Assembly (NCBI GenBank): GCA_030407005.1
Contig: JAUDYN010000008.1
Location: 496,001-560,000, forward strand
Direction: 5' to 3'
DNA: 64,000 bases
Source of the DNA: Desarmillaria ectypa
Taxonomy: Eukaryota; Basidiomycota; Agaricomycetes; Agaricales; Physalacriaceae
The translations under genes were made by a program, and so were the position numbers. Position 1 is the stretch's first letter, and each line of letters starts with the position of its first letter. Shown here one piece after another: positions 56,301 to 64,000 of this stretch. The notes under the pieces were generated by a model that ran no database searches, was not told where the DNA came from, and worked only from the letters and a program-made list of their open reading frames with translations.

Positions 56301-57567
56301 TGCGTAGGAAGAGTTAAACTGATAGATGAAGGAATTGGATTGCCTGAGAGATCAAACCGAAGTTTGTCAAGGGGCGAAGAATCATCCGACTGGGCATCCG
56401 ATGTTGATGGTTTCATCCATGCTAGATCTGGATTGGAGGATGGAGCAGAAGGGAAGTATTTTTGACGAATATACTCGGGACTGCCTTCTTCTGGATCCTC
56501 CGAGGATGCCATGCGTGTAGCGCGATACATTCCTAAAGAAACGATATCCTCGTCTGTTCCTGCAGGGGGCGGTGGAGGTAAGGCTAGTACGGTTTTCTTG
56601 CGAGGGGAAGGTGGTGCTGATTCATAGACATGCACGTCGGTTGGTGACAGTTCAGCAAATCTTAACTTCCGCAGAGCTTTGTTGGGTGTTGATGGACGCG
56701 TCGCACTCGCAGAGAGAGAGAGAGGAGGATATGATGCCAGCGGAGGGGAAACTATTGAAATGATGCAAGTTAGACATCATGGTCAAGGAGAAGGTGGGCG
56801 CAAGTAGCATACCCGGACGAACGGTGGGCTTTTCAGATGTTATCGGAACTGAGAACGAGGTCAGTGAAAAGTTGGGTAACTAGACAAGAGGCATGCCTTC
56901 AGGAAGACTTTTTTCTGAATTTCGTCTCGAGCTAGAAAACAGGTCTGTACACGCTGTTAGATGGTGTCGACTTCCACGGAGATGTACTTAGATACCTGGC
57001 TCCTGCAATACGCCATTTCCGCCGGCTGAATTCCAATGAGAAACTACTACATTATGATATTGCAGAATTCTCACCGGTAATAGAGTCGCCTTCAGGGTGT
57101 TTATGCTTCATCTCCTCAGAATCTTTCTCTGCTCGTCTTTCCCGTGCTTCCCTTGCCCTCCTTAAAATATCACCGATGTCTGCCCCGAACCTTTCGTATA
57201 TTTCGTTCCGTTCGCGCTCTCTTTCCTCTGCGCTCATGTTCTGCACCTTCGTTTGGCTCTGTCGGCTGATTTCTTCCCGCCAATCAACCACAGCATCTTC
57301 TTGACGTTCGTGGGCCACCGTAGTGTTAGGTGTGAACGGTTGAACCTTTGGGATTGGAACCACTGTAGGAACAGCACGTGGTCGAGTATTGTCCGTCTTG
57401 CGTTCTTCATCTCGTCTCCGTGCGAAAGCACTTTTCGAGCGATGTTGTGCGGCTGGAAATCCAGTTCTCCCTGACGTCGGCAGCTGGGGTGGCCTGCGTA
57501 GACCAAGGGGAGGCGGTCGCTCAAACACCGAGCCAACTAGTGATGTACCGTTCGTGTGTTCGTGCAT
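53315..57567 (-). CDS. RPAP1: RNA polymerase II-associated protein 1
   Basis: RPAP1 (yeast Rba50) helps assemble RNA polymerase II in the cytoplasm before nuclear import. The first exon (57567-57075) contains the RPAP1_N motif: REEISRQSQTKVQNMSAEER then EIYERFGADIGDILRRARE. Between 57,074 and 56,760 two or three very small exons appear to link it to the main exon, including VRP before SPPLASYPPLSLSASATRPS; one of these junctions seems to use a GC donor (gcatgc near 56,899). The main exon continues RKLRFAELSPTDVHVYESAP, EYIRQKYFPSAPSSNPDLAW, LRFDLSGNPIPSSISLTLPT, HLGLHHHAEGSHAGYTLDDI (RPAP1_C) and then about 900 residues of helical, HEAT-like sequence. Total length is about 1,330 residues, normal for fungal RPAP1. 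Confidence 0.9.
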
Positions 57568-58095
57568 GGCTGAGGTTCATGGACAACATACAGGCGCGGC
57601 TCTGCAGTGAATGATGTAGTAAATGACAGAACCCCTAATGGAGGAAAAGAAGGTTCGATGGGTAGTGATTGCCTAATTTGAAACTCACCTCCGACCAGCC
57701 GATCCCTTTCCTCTCTTTTTTTCGAGACTGCATTCAAACTGCATTTATTACTCAACCGCCTGACCCCTCGTCAGGAAAGTGCCGCGATTGAAAATCATTG
57801 TACGATGTTCCACGCCGGGGGGTAATGAACAGGAACTTTTCACTTACTATATGGAAGGCTGCTTTCCAAAATTGGCTTACTTATCGCCCGCTCTGCCATT
57901 GAAGTGAAATCATTGGCGGCTAATGGCTCTGTCTTCTGACCCACGCTCAAGTTCACCTCGATGTCCATTTAGTGTAATGAACATATTTTTGTTATCTGGG
58001 CGCCTATCCAAACTCTAACTTGCCCCGCGTGACATTTACCTGAAAGTCTCTTTCTTGTCATCAACCCCAGGCAAGCTCACTCGTCTTTTTCTACA
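57568..58095. promoter_or_regulatory. Shared upstream region of two divergent genes
   Basis: The 528 bases between the RPAP1 start (minus) and the next gene's start (plus) must hold both promoters. A pyrimidine-rich stretch (ttctttcttgtcatc...tctttttctac, about 58,045-58,093) lies directly before the plus-strand ATG. No named element is recognisable. Confidence 0.5.
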
Positions 58096-59511
58096 ATGGA
58101 CCGTCGAGCCGGAGGACGTTCGCTTTATGGTGCTGTCTCGCATGCATCTCCCAATCCATCTGGCAGAGCTCCTTCTACGCCTCTTCCCCCAGATAAGAAC
58201 ATTTTCGAAGGTTTAGACACCAAGTGCATCGAGATACTGTCCCTCCCCGCTCTCGACATGACCGATGCAGTGGTCGATATCAATAACGTTGAATACATTG
58301 GCTCCTACAACTGGATCAAGAATCCTGACTCTCGATCAGACGTCCTGGACCCATCGCCGACAATACTCGTACCTGGTGAGATCAGCACAAGGCTCAGAAA
58401 TAACATCGCTCATGATCTCATTTATAGGCTCACCACCAGAGTGGCAGAACAAGGCTGTTCCTTACAGTGTACCTGCCGACAGAGGCATCTTCTTCTCTGA
58501 CCAAAATGGCTTTCAGATGCCTTCTGTTATCCTTCTTCCGCTCATGGTTGCTGTCGAGACTGTAGCGGAAGATAAAAAGGATCCCCCGTTCAATTGGTCT
58601 TCAGTCGACTTTGTTACCGATCGTAACTGCCTCCGCAAACTTCTCAGATGGATTGGGGGAGGAAATAATGAGAAGAGCATGAAAGAATTTAGGATCGACA
58701 TGCAGCTCGCCGGCAAGAAAACTGTATTGTTGAATAGGTGGGACAAGAGGTACCGGGAACAAGCTTCCGGATACACGTTCGGATATAACTTCGAAACTCA
58801 CACTACTAAGCCTGCCAGTGGATGTGAATCTAGCACCGGTCACCACCGCATTATTACTTACGTATGGTCCATTCAGTCCCCTTTCAGTACACATGCTGAC
58901 CCCTTGATTTAAAGGATCTCGGAGGCTTCAAAATGGTGGTACGGTTCGAAGTTGATGCCTGTGTATCTGGTGGGGACACCAAACGTGCTCCTACCATGTC
59001 AAGTTCAAGTTCGCCAACGAATGTTGATGATCTCTCAAACTTGCTTTCGGGAGTTAAGATAGGACCATCCACGACTTCTGTCATAGCCGTCACTCCGTCG
59101 CGTTCACTGACAGTCAAGTCGGGTGGTTCCTATATCCCTCAAAATGCGATACTCGAACTCAGCACTGTCTCGGAACGCAGACGTCCTCAGTTTGACTGGT
59201 ACGAACAGTATCCCCAACTCTTCCTCTCGCAAACGCCTCGCCACTTTCTTGGCATCCACAATCGGGGACGCTTCCATGCCATTGAAAAGAACGAGCTCAG
59301 TGCTCTGACTCACCAGGCGAAGATGGTTCAGCCCAGTTTGAAGAAGCTGGTGAAGGTCTTGAAGACCATTCAGGAACTGGTTGTGAAGAAAGGAATGACA
59401 GGCAGGTTGACACTGATTCGTGACGGAGAATGGTTGAGAGTCTATGAGAGGCGGAGTCAGGAAAGCTGCCTTTTGAAGGAGTATCTAGCAAAGTTTGAGC
59501 CTAAGGAATGA
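58096..59511 (+). CDS. Conserved fungal protein, often mislabelled prenyl synthetase
   Basis: Three exons (58096-58375, 58428-58861, 58915-59511) join in phase to 436 residues. Conserved blocks are YIGSYNWIKNPD, TILVPGSPPEW (across intron 1), DRGIFFSDQNGF, WSSVDFVTDRNCLRKLLRWI, FRIDMQLAGKKTVLLNRWDK and STGHHRIITYDLGGFKMVVR with FEVDAC. I know this set from fungal proteins that databases frequently label geranylgeranyl pyrophosphate synthetase. The sequence has none of that enzyme's Asp-rich DDxxD motifs, so I would not assign that activity. TDRN...LR, a conserved basic patch and the GHHRI block suggest a nucleic-acid or nucleotide-related domain, but this is speculation. It is transcribed divergently from RPAP1. 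Confidence 0.8.
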
Positions 59512-59628
59512 ACAACTACGGTGAAGTCTGCTCCAGTAGCTGTCGAGTATTGTTTGTGTCTTTTACTGTACTACTAGTAGGGAGCCTACGACGGATTTGG
59601 CCATGATGGTTATGATATTACATTAGTG

Positions 59629-59643
59629 AAAACCAACTTCAAG
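59629..59643 (+). repeat. Target-site duplication, left copy
   Basis: AAAACCAACTTCAAG, repeated exactly at 61381-61395 on the other side of the retroelement. Confidence 0.85.
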
Positions 59644-59903
59644 TGTCAGACAGGTTAACGGAGAAATGGGACCCACGACGAATAGATAAAGCAGAAGGTA
59701 CGGGCCTGTCGCAAGAAGAGAGAGACCGAAACCAGATAGCGAGAGGGGAAAGTGGGGTCATCAGGTTCGACCCCGCAATGGATAACGCCGACTCGCTAAC
59801 GGACGGCATCCGAATCTTTACGTCAAGCTGGGATACGTACAGTCGCCCGGCGACGACACATAGCGAACCTGAGCGAGATCCCATGGTAGCAGTAGCCATT
59901 TAG

Positions 59904-60340
59904 GTGGCATATACGGATGGAAGTGCGTACGATAATGGCACGGCAGAGGCTTGCACGGGAGCGGGAGTGTGGTTCGGTGAAGATAGTGACCGTAACATCT
60001 TCCTAAGGCTACCTGGTCCACATCAAACAAATAATGCGGAGGAAATACGAGCGATACTAGAACGAGTCCTGGCTGCGGTTCAGGACGAGGCGATTATGAC
60101 GATAACGGACTCTAAGTACGTGATTGATGGCCTGTGCTTCCATCTGAAGCGCTGGGAGAACTCAGCATGGGTTGGCATCTCGAACAGTGATGTGTGGAAG
60201 GCAACGGTCGCTGCTCTCAGGCAACGAAAAAACCCATATACTTTCAATGGCTGAAAGGACACAGTGGAGACATTGGAAACGAAGGGGTGGATGCACTAGC
60301 AGGACTGGGTGCACAGCTGAGTGAAAATGATGCCCTGCCC
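59904..60340 (+). pseudogene. RNase H domain of the retroelement, broken
   Basis: Catalytic RNase H positions are visible: Asp in YTDGSAYDNG, Glu in TNNAEEIRAIL, Asp in TITDSKYVIDG and Asp in GNEGVDALAG after the shift. The frame changes between RQRKNPYTFNG and KKPIYFQWLKGHSGD around 60,225-60,240, and a stop lies just upstream at 59900. Part of the dead LINE copy. Confidence 0.75.
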
Positions 60341-60649
60341 GCAAATCTGGACATTGACCATGAATTCAATGTTGACGGCGCGAAACTATCGACACCCACC
60401 CAAAGTCAAGCATACAGACTACTGCAAATGACGACAGAAATAAGAGAACATTCCTCAACCAAACGCCTAGTCCAGCAGGTGACCGCGACGATAAAGGAGA
60501 TAAATGGAGTCGAGCCTCTGCCCTCGAGACTGTGGACGTAAGTTTGTCATAAAGACATCTCGCGACCTATTAGAGGCTTCCTTTGGAAAGCCTTACAGAA
60601 TACGTTCAAAATCAGGACCTTTTGGGAACACCTAGGTCATCAGTACGCA

Positions 60650-61210
60650 ATGAGGGGTGAATGTCCCCATTGTAAAGTCTCCGAATCAATGGAGCATGTA
60701 CTAACAGAATGCAACATCGGAGGCCGAGCCACCTTATGGGGGCTTGCTTGCGAACTATGGGAAAGAACGGGACGACAGTGGTTCCTAGTTACTCTTGGAG
60801 TAGCACTAGGAGCTACCCTAATGCAAATAAAAACTGAGAAGGGGAGCGTCGACAGGGCAGCGACGAGGTTATACAGAATTTTAATGACGGAAACCATCCA
60901 TCTGATATGGAAAATCAGGTGTCAGCAACGAATCCAAAGGGGGGACGACAATCCCATGAAGTGGCATACCAAGGTGGAAGTCGGAAGATTGTGGATAGAT
61001 GCGATAAACCGTAGGCTAACTATAGATCGCCTCCTGGTGAACAAGTACAAGTATGGCTCAAGGGCACTAACAAAAGCCACGGTTCTATCAACATGGAAAG
61101 ACACTCTGCTTGGCAAAAATGGCTTACCGGAGGACTGGATAGACCAGAACGGGTTTTTAGTGGGTTTTTTGCCAGGTCGCAAGCAACCGCGCGGTAGCAG
61201 GCGTGCGTAA
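60650..61210 (+). pseudogene. C-terminal domain of the retroelement (zf-RVT type)
   Basis: An intact frame of 186 codons begins MRGECPHCKVSESMEHVL with a CPHC-H-C arrangement and continues with a basic, Trp-rich tail (TIHLIWKIRCQQRIQRGDDN, RLTIDRLLVNKYKYGSRAL). This is the usual C-terminal segment of basidiomycete LINE proteins. It has no start of its own in the parent element. Confidence 0.7.
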
Positions 61211-61380
61211 ACGCATTTCCCCGTGTAGATTCCCCCGGCTTGGCCATGTCATTTTAGGCTTCTAAATTTCCTTCACTCTCTAGGGGCGTGCCCCCAAACC
61301 AAGCGAGTGCTCTGGGTGAACTGAGTTAACTGTGGAATACCATGTATAATTTATACAACGCTCTACAAAAAAAAAAAAGA

Positions 61381-61395
61381 AAAACCAACTTCAAG
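61381..61395 (+). repeat. Target-site duplication, right copy
   Basis: Exact repeat of 59629-59643, directly after the poly(A) run. Confidence 0.85.
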
Positions 61396-61815
61396 CAGAA
61401 TTTAACCTCACTGTGCATAACGATATGCAACAGCGAGCGCAGCTGATTTCAGCAGGGTTGTCTCTGGTCGAACTGAGAGTTATCAGAGGATTAAAACCAA
61501 GATGAGCAGTATGGCCTGTCTTTGCCGAGTTCGGCATCTCCACGGCTTTGATGCCGAACTCCTTTAACCCTATTGGTTGACGGTTCTAAGTCTGCAGTTT
61601 AGTCGTTTTCCGATCCAGAGGCATAATATATCGTCAATCGTAGAATCAACTTGCTAATAAGTTGCAGAATAGTAGTATTAACTTATTTTAATCATAATGT
61701 GAACATAATACGCTATGGGGTGCTTATCTTTCCTCACCGGCCCGGGTTCCATATCTCCCTCTTGCCACTCTTTGCTTACTCAGTTGAAACTATTCATCGT
61801 ATCACAGTCACAATC
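61396..61815. other. Intergenic, reductase upstream region
   Basis: Promoter and 5' leader of the aldo-keto reductase gene. A pyrimidine-rich stretch (ccatatctccctcttgccactctttgctt) lies around 61,749-61,778. No gene. Confidence 0.5.
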
Positions 61816-63417
61816 ATGCTTTCCAAAGCAACCTACGAGCAATTGACCACTCACAATGGGTCCAAAACCAAAGCATGGCACTGTAAAACGAAGCGAGTCT
61901 GTATAATCTTCCTGGCGTTCTTCATTCTCGGTATCGGTCTACATCGTACCGGATTTACTCGCTCGTTTGCGGGTGCTGGAAGGTGTACTAGGTATAATCC
62001 ATCTACGGGAGAAAGTTTGCCCACGAACTACACGTTGCCCTCTGGAGACAAGATTCCTTCGGTCGCTCTTGGTGAATCTCACACCCGTTTGCGAGTACCA
62101 GGGGATTCATGTACACCTAGGTCTGTGGAAAGCAGGAAAAAATGAAGTCGGAAGAGCAGTGCAGGTATGTTCTTCTGGGAACAAAGACGAGTACCCCCTT
62201 ACAGTTCATGCAGACCGCGGTGAAGTCTGGATACCACCATCTTGACGGTGCTTGGATCTACGGGGTGCGTGCGGTTGGCTGTACACTGCTGTTTTCTCAC
62301 TGTGTCTCAGAACGAAGCGGAGGTGGGTGCCGCGCTGAAGCGAACGAACATCCTTCGTGAAGATATCTGGTTGACTTCCAAGGTGACTAAACTAACAAAT
62401 ACCTCCGCGGCGTGGATATTTATCTGCCCCCATAAGCTGTGGAACTCCTTTCATGACCCAGAAGATGTCGAAAATGCTCTCGACGAGTCATTATCTCGAC
62501 TAGGGACTGATTACTTGGATCTTTATCTCATTCACTGGTTTGTAAAGCTCACATTCGTGAATATACTTTTAATTGTATTCAAAACATTTTATTCTTAGGC
62601 CCCTTGCGCTTAACAGAGATGGGTCTGTGTACAATCACGAACTCACTGATGATCCGTATCCTACTTGGAAGAAGCTCGAAGAAATGGTCGACAAGGGTAA
62701 AATCAGAAACATCGGTGTTAGCAAGTAGGTCTAGCATGCATAACCTGGTTCTTCAATGTTCTCATTTTCTGTAGTTTCAACATAGGCAGGTAAATTCGAC
62801 TGTATTGCCTCTGAACATGATGTCGTAACTCTTTTTCAGGATCCAAAATTTGACCGCTAACCCCTTGAAATATCCACCCGCGGTTAACCAGGTCGAAATT
62901 AATTTCTGGTTCCCACAACCGGAATTACTGGCCGTAAGCCTTATCCACAGTTTTCTGGTCTCGTGCTCATCGAAACACCAGTGGTCTAAGGAGTATGGAA
63001 TCTTGTTAGAAGCGTATTCCCCTCTTGGAGGCGATGGACGCGTCGGAGAGACGCTCTCTGTCCCTGTGGTCAAAGAAATTGCCGCTGAACTTGACATCAC
63101 TCCCGCTCAAGTAATTAATTCGTGGCATGTCCAGCGTGGGGTACGTGTCACCAGACTCATCGCACGGAAGCTAACCCTCACATATCTCCAGACCGTCGTC
63201 CTTCCGAAAAGTGTAACTCCATGTAGAGTGGAAGAAAACTTACATAGTCAGTCATTCCATCTACCGTGCGGTTACTTTGACTAACTTGAGTTGGACAGTC
63301 ACGAAACTTCCGGATGAACTATTTGAGAAGCTGGAGACAGCCGCGATATCGCATGAACCGAAGAGAGGGGTGAATCCGAGCAAAGGTTGGGGTATTGATT
63401 TTGACATCTTTGATTAA
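61816..63417 (+). CDS. Aldo-keto reductase with N-terminal membrane anchor
   Basis: NADPH-dependent oxidoreductase fold (AKR, PF00248), about ten short-intron exons, stop TAA at 63415-63417. Unusually, the N-terminus reads HCKTKRVCIIFLAFFILGIG then LHRTGFTRSF: basic residues before one hydrophobic helix, a signal-anchor pattern. The AKR core follows: YTLPSGDKIPSVALG, VWKAGKNEVGRAVQ, KSGYHHLDGAWIYGNEAEVG (catalytic Asp and Tyr), DIWLTSKLWNSFHDPEDVE (Lys), SRLGTDYLDLYLIHW (His), KIRNIGVSNFNIGRIQNL, PAVNQVEINFWFPQPELLA, ILLEAYSPLGGDGRVGETLS, TPAQVINSWHVQRG and TVVLPKSVTPCRVEENLH. All four tetrad residues are present. One exon (62775-62789) is 15 bases. A sequon NYT after the anchor would be lumenal. 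Confidence 0.85.
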
Positions 63418-63447
63418 GATGAAACGTGTTCTAGTCGAAACTGGCAA

Positions 63448-64000
63448 TTAAACTCTACAGTTGTCTAGGTTGAAGATCATGATATCGTGTGCACCAATCT
63501 CGACTAAATCGTCCATGATAACTGCAATTTTCTTCTTCTCGACCATACTACTGACTGCGACCCAATTCTCCTCCTCAAGAGGACTTATAGTAGGCGCCCT
63601 TCGGCCGGGTGTGATTCTCGTTGCTTCAGGAAGCTTATCGCGTGAGATGTTGTATTGGCAGACAACATATTTGCTGGCTGCCACGACGCCCGCGATGCGG
63701 CTTGTTATTTGTTTGATCAGAGGCTCGAGACTGGGATGTTTTGGGACGCTGGATTTGATGAGAACGGCTTCTGTCTCTAGAACCGTCGCTATCGCGTGCA
63801 AACCAGCTGCACGCATGGTATCGCCGGATTCTACGAGATCGACTGCGGTAACAAATAAGTATAGAACAGAACATGCAAATGATGGGTACGCACCAATCCC
63901 ATCTGCTAGTCCTAATGCACAAGCCGCTTCCACACTCCCACCCACATACTCGATCTTAGTCCTTGCCTCGTCCTTCAAGCCCAGCTCCTCATCTATCTTT
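63448..64000 (-). CDS. HIS1: ATP phosphoribosyltransferase HIS1, C-terminal part
   Basis: HIS1 catalyses the first step of histidine synthesis, joining ATP and PRPP. The gene enters from the right and its N-terminus lies outside the window. Visible: TKIEYVGGSVEAACALGLAD, then after a 51-bp intron (63843-63893) VDLVESGDTMRAAGLHAIAT (the PRPP-binding ESGDTMRAAGL signature), LETEAVLIKSS and SRIAGVVAASKYVVCQYNIS. The PII-like regulatory domain of long-form HisG follows (TPGRRAPTISPLEEENWVAV, MDDLVEIGAHDIMIFNLDNC, stop TAA at 63448). The regulatory domain suggests histidine feedback inhibition. The stop lies 30 bases from the stop of the convergent reductase gene. Confidence 0.93.
   Translation of the reverse strand, partial: KIDEELGLKDEARTKIEYVGGSVEAACALGLADGIGAYPSFACSVLYLFVTAVDLVESGDTMRAAGLHAIATVLETEAVLIKSSVPKHPSLEPLIKQITSRIAGVVAASKYVVCQYNISRDKLPEATRITPGRRAPTISPLEEENWVAVSSMVEKKKIAVIMDDLVEIGAHDIMIFNLDNCRV

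Larger units (their letters stand above)
59644..61380 (+). mobile_element. 5'-truncated LINE (Tad-like) insertion
   Basis: A 1.74-kb insert carrying only the 3' part of a non-LTR retrotransposon. It is bounded by 15-bp direct repeats and ends in a run of at least 12 A followed by GA, the signature of target-primed reverse transcription. Coding remnants run in the same orientation. An RNase H domain reads VAYTDGSAYDNGTAEACTGA, then ITDSKYVIDGLCFHLKRWEN and, in a shifted frame, FQWLKGHSGDIGNEGVDALA. A downstream domain carries the zinc-knuckle-like ECPHCKVSESMEHVLTEC (zf-RVT style). The reverse transcriptase is absent. One TAG stop (59900-59902) and at least one frame shift (near 60,225) interrupt the reading, so the copy is dead. 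Confidence 0.85.

Noticed and set aside
59750..59790. tRNA-like B-box (GGTTCGACCCC)
   Set aside because: It lies inside the coding part of the LINE remnant (VIRFDPAMD) and no A-box or cloverleaf surrounds it.
1..64000. Secondary-metabolite cluster, CRISPR array, phage or bacterial defence island
   Set aside because: No backbone synthase, spaced direct repeats, phage genes or operon structure; the DNA is clearly eukaryotic with short introns.

Overview
This is nuclear DNA from a filamentous basidiomycete, most likely an Agaricomycete (mushroom-forming) fungus. Nearly every recognisable gene is split by short (about 45-75 bp) GT-AG introns. The window mixes conserved eukaryotic housekeeping genes with basidiomycete-typical families: FunK1 kinase, DUF6534 seven-helix protein, an HNH_2-type nuclease, an F-box relic and other multi-helix membrane proteins. 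I saw no rRNA, tRNA, CRISPR array or bacterial-type operon. Family names come from recalled motifs, not from a search. Exon joins were deduced by hand from splice sites, reading phase and family resemblance.

Layout. 0-9.5 kb is accessory: the 3' end of an MFS transporter, a seven-helix membrane protein with a frame break near its start, an F-box pseudogene, remnants of another multi-helix protein, an HNH endonuclease-like gene and a small acidic protein gene. 9.9-12.1 kb holds a Ser/Thr kinase, 14.2-14.7 kb a four-helix protein, 15-17.1 kb a FunK1 kinase. 17.5-18.1 kb is a 560-bp non-autonomous DNA transposon with perfect 26-bp terminal inverted repeats. 18.9-19.8 kb is an intact TMEM19/DUF92 gene. 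A decayed, partly deleted inverted copy of the same segment lies at 39.7-41.0 kb. An unrecognised multi-exon gene follows at 20-21.2 kb. From 22 to 27 kb are the geranylgeranyltransferase I beta subunit (CDC43) and the CCR4-NOT subunit NOT2. 27.2-29.2 kb is a very intron-dense DUF6534 gene. 30.5-33.6 kb holds two Ser/Pro-rich proteins, 34.7-35.6 kb an unknown protein and 35.7-38.4 kb EPL1 of NuA4.

41.2-43.5 kb is a carboxylesterase pseudogene riddled with stops, next to an intact secreted GH37 trehalase (44.2-47.0 kb). 47.7-49.8 kb is RBM25 (RRM plus PWI splicing factor). 50.7-51.2 kb is a degenerate repeat. Then come CCDC25/JLP2, a Kre9/KNH-like secreted protein, RPAP1, a conserved protein often mislabelled as a prenyl synthetase, a 5'-truncated LINE insertion with poly(A) and 15-bp target-site duplications (59.6-61.4 kb), a membrane-anchored aldo-keto reductase and the 3' part of HIS1, cut by the window end.

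The genes are separate transcription units rather than one pathway. The housekeeping group covers transcription, chromatin and RNA processing (EPL1, RPAP1, NOT2, RBM25), protein prenylation (CDC43) and histidine synthesis (HIS1). The main evolutionary signal is decay and duplication of accessory genes between conserved anchors. I did not find a convincing new multi-gene system. The best leads are the membrane-anchored reductase, the inverted TMEM19 duplication, several frame-preserving stop-free introns, and the two mobile-element insertions.
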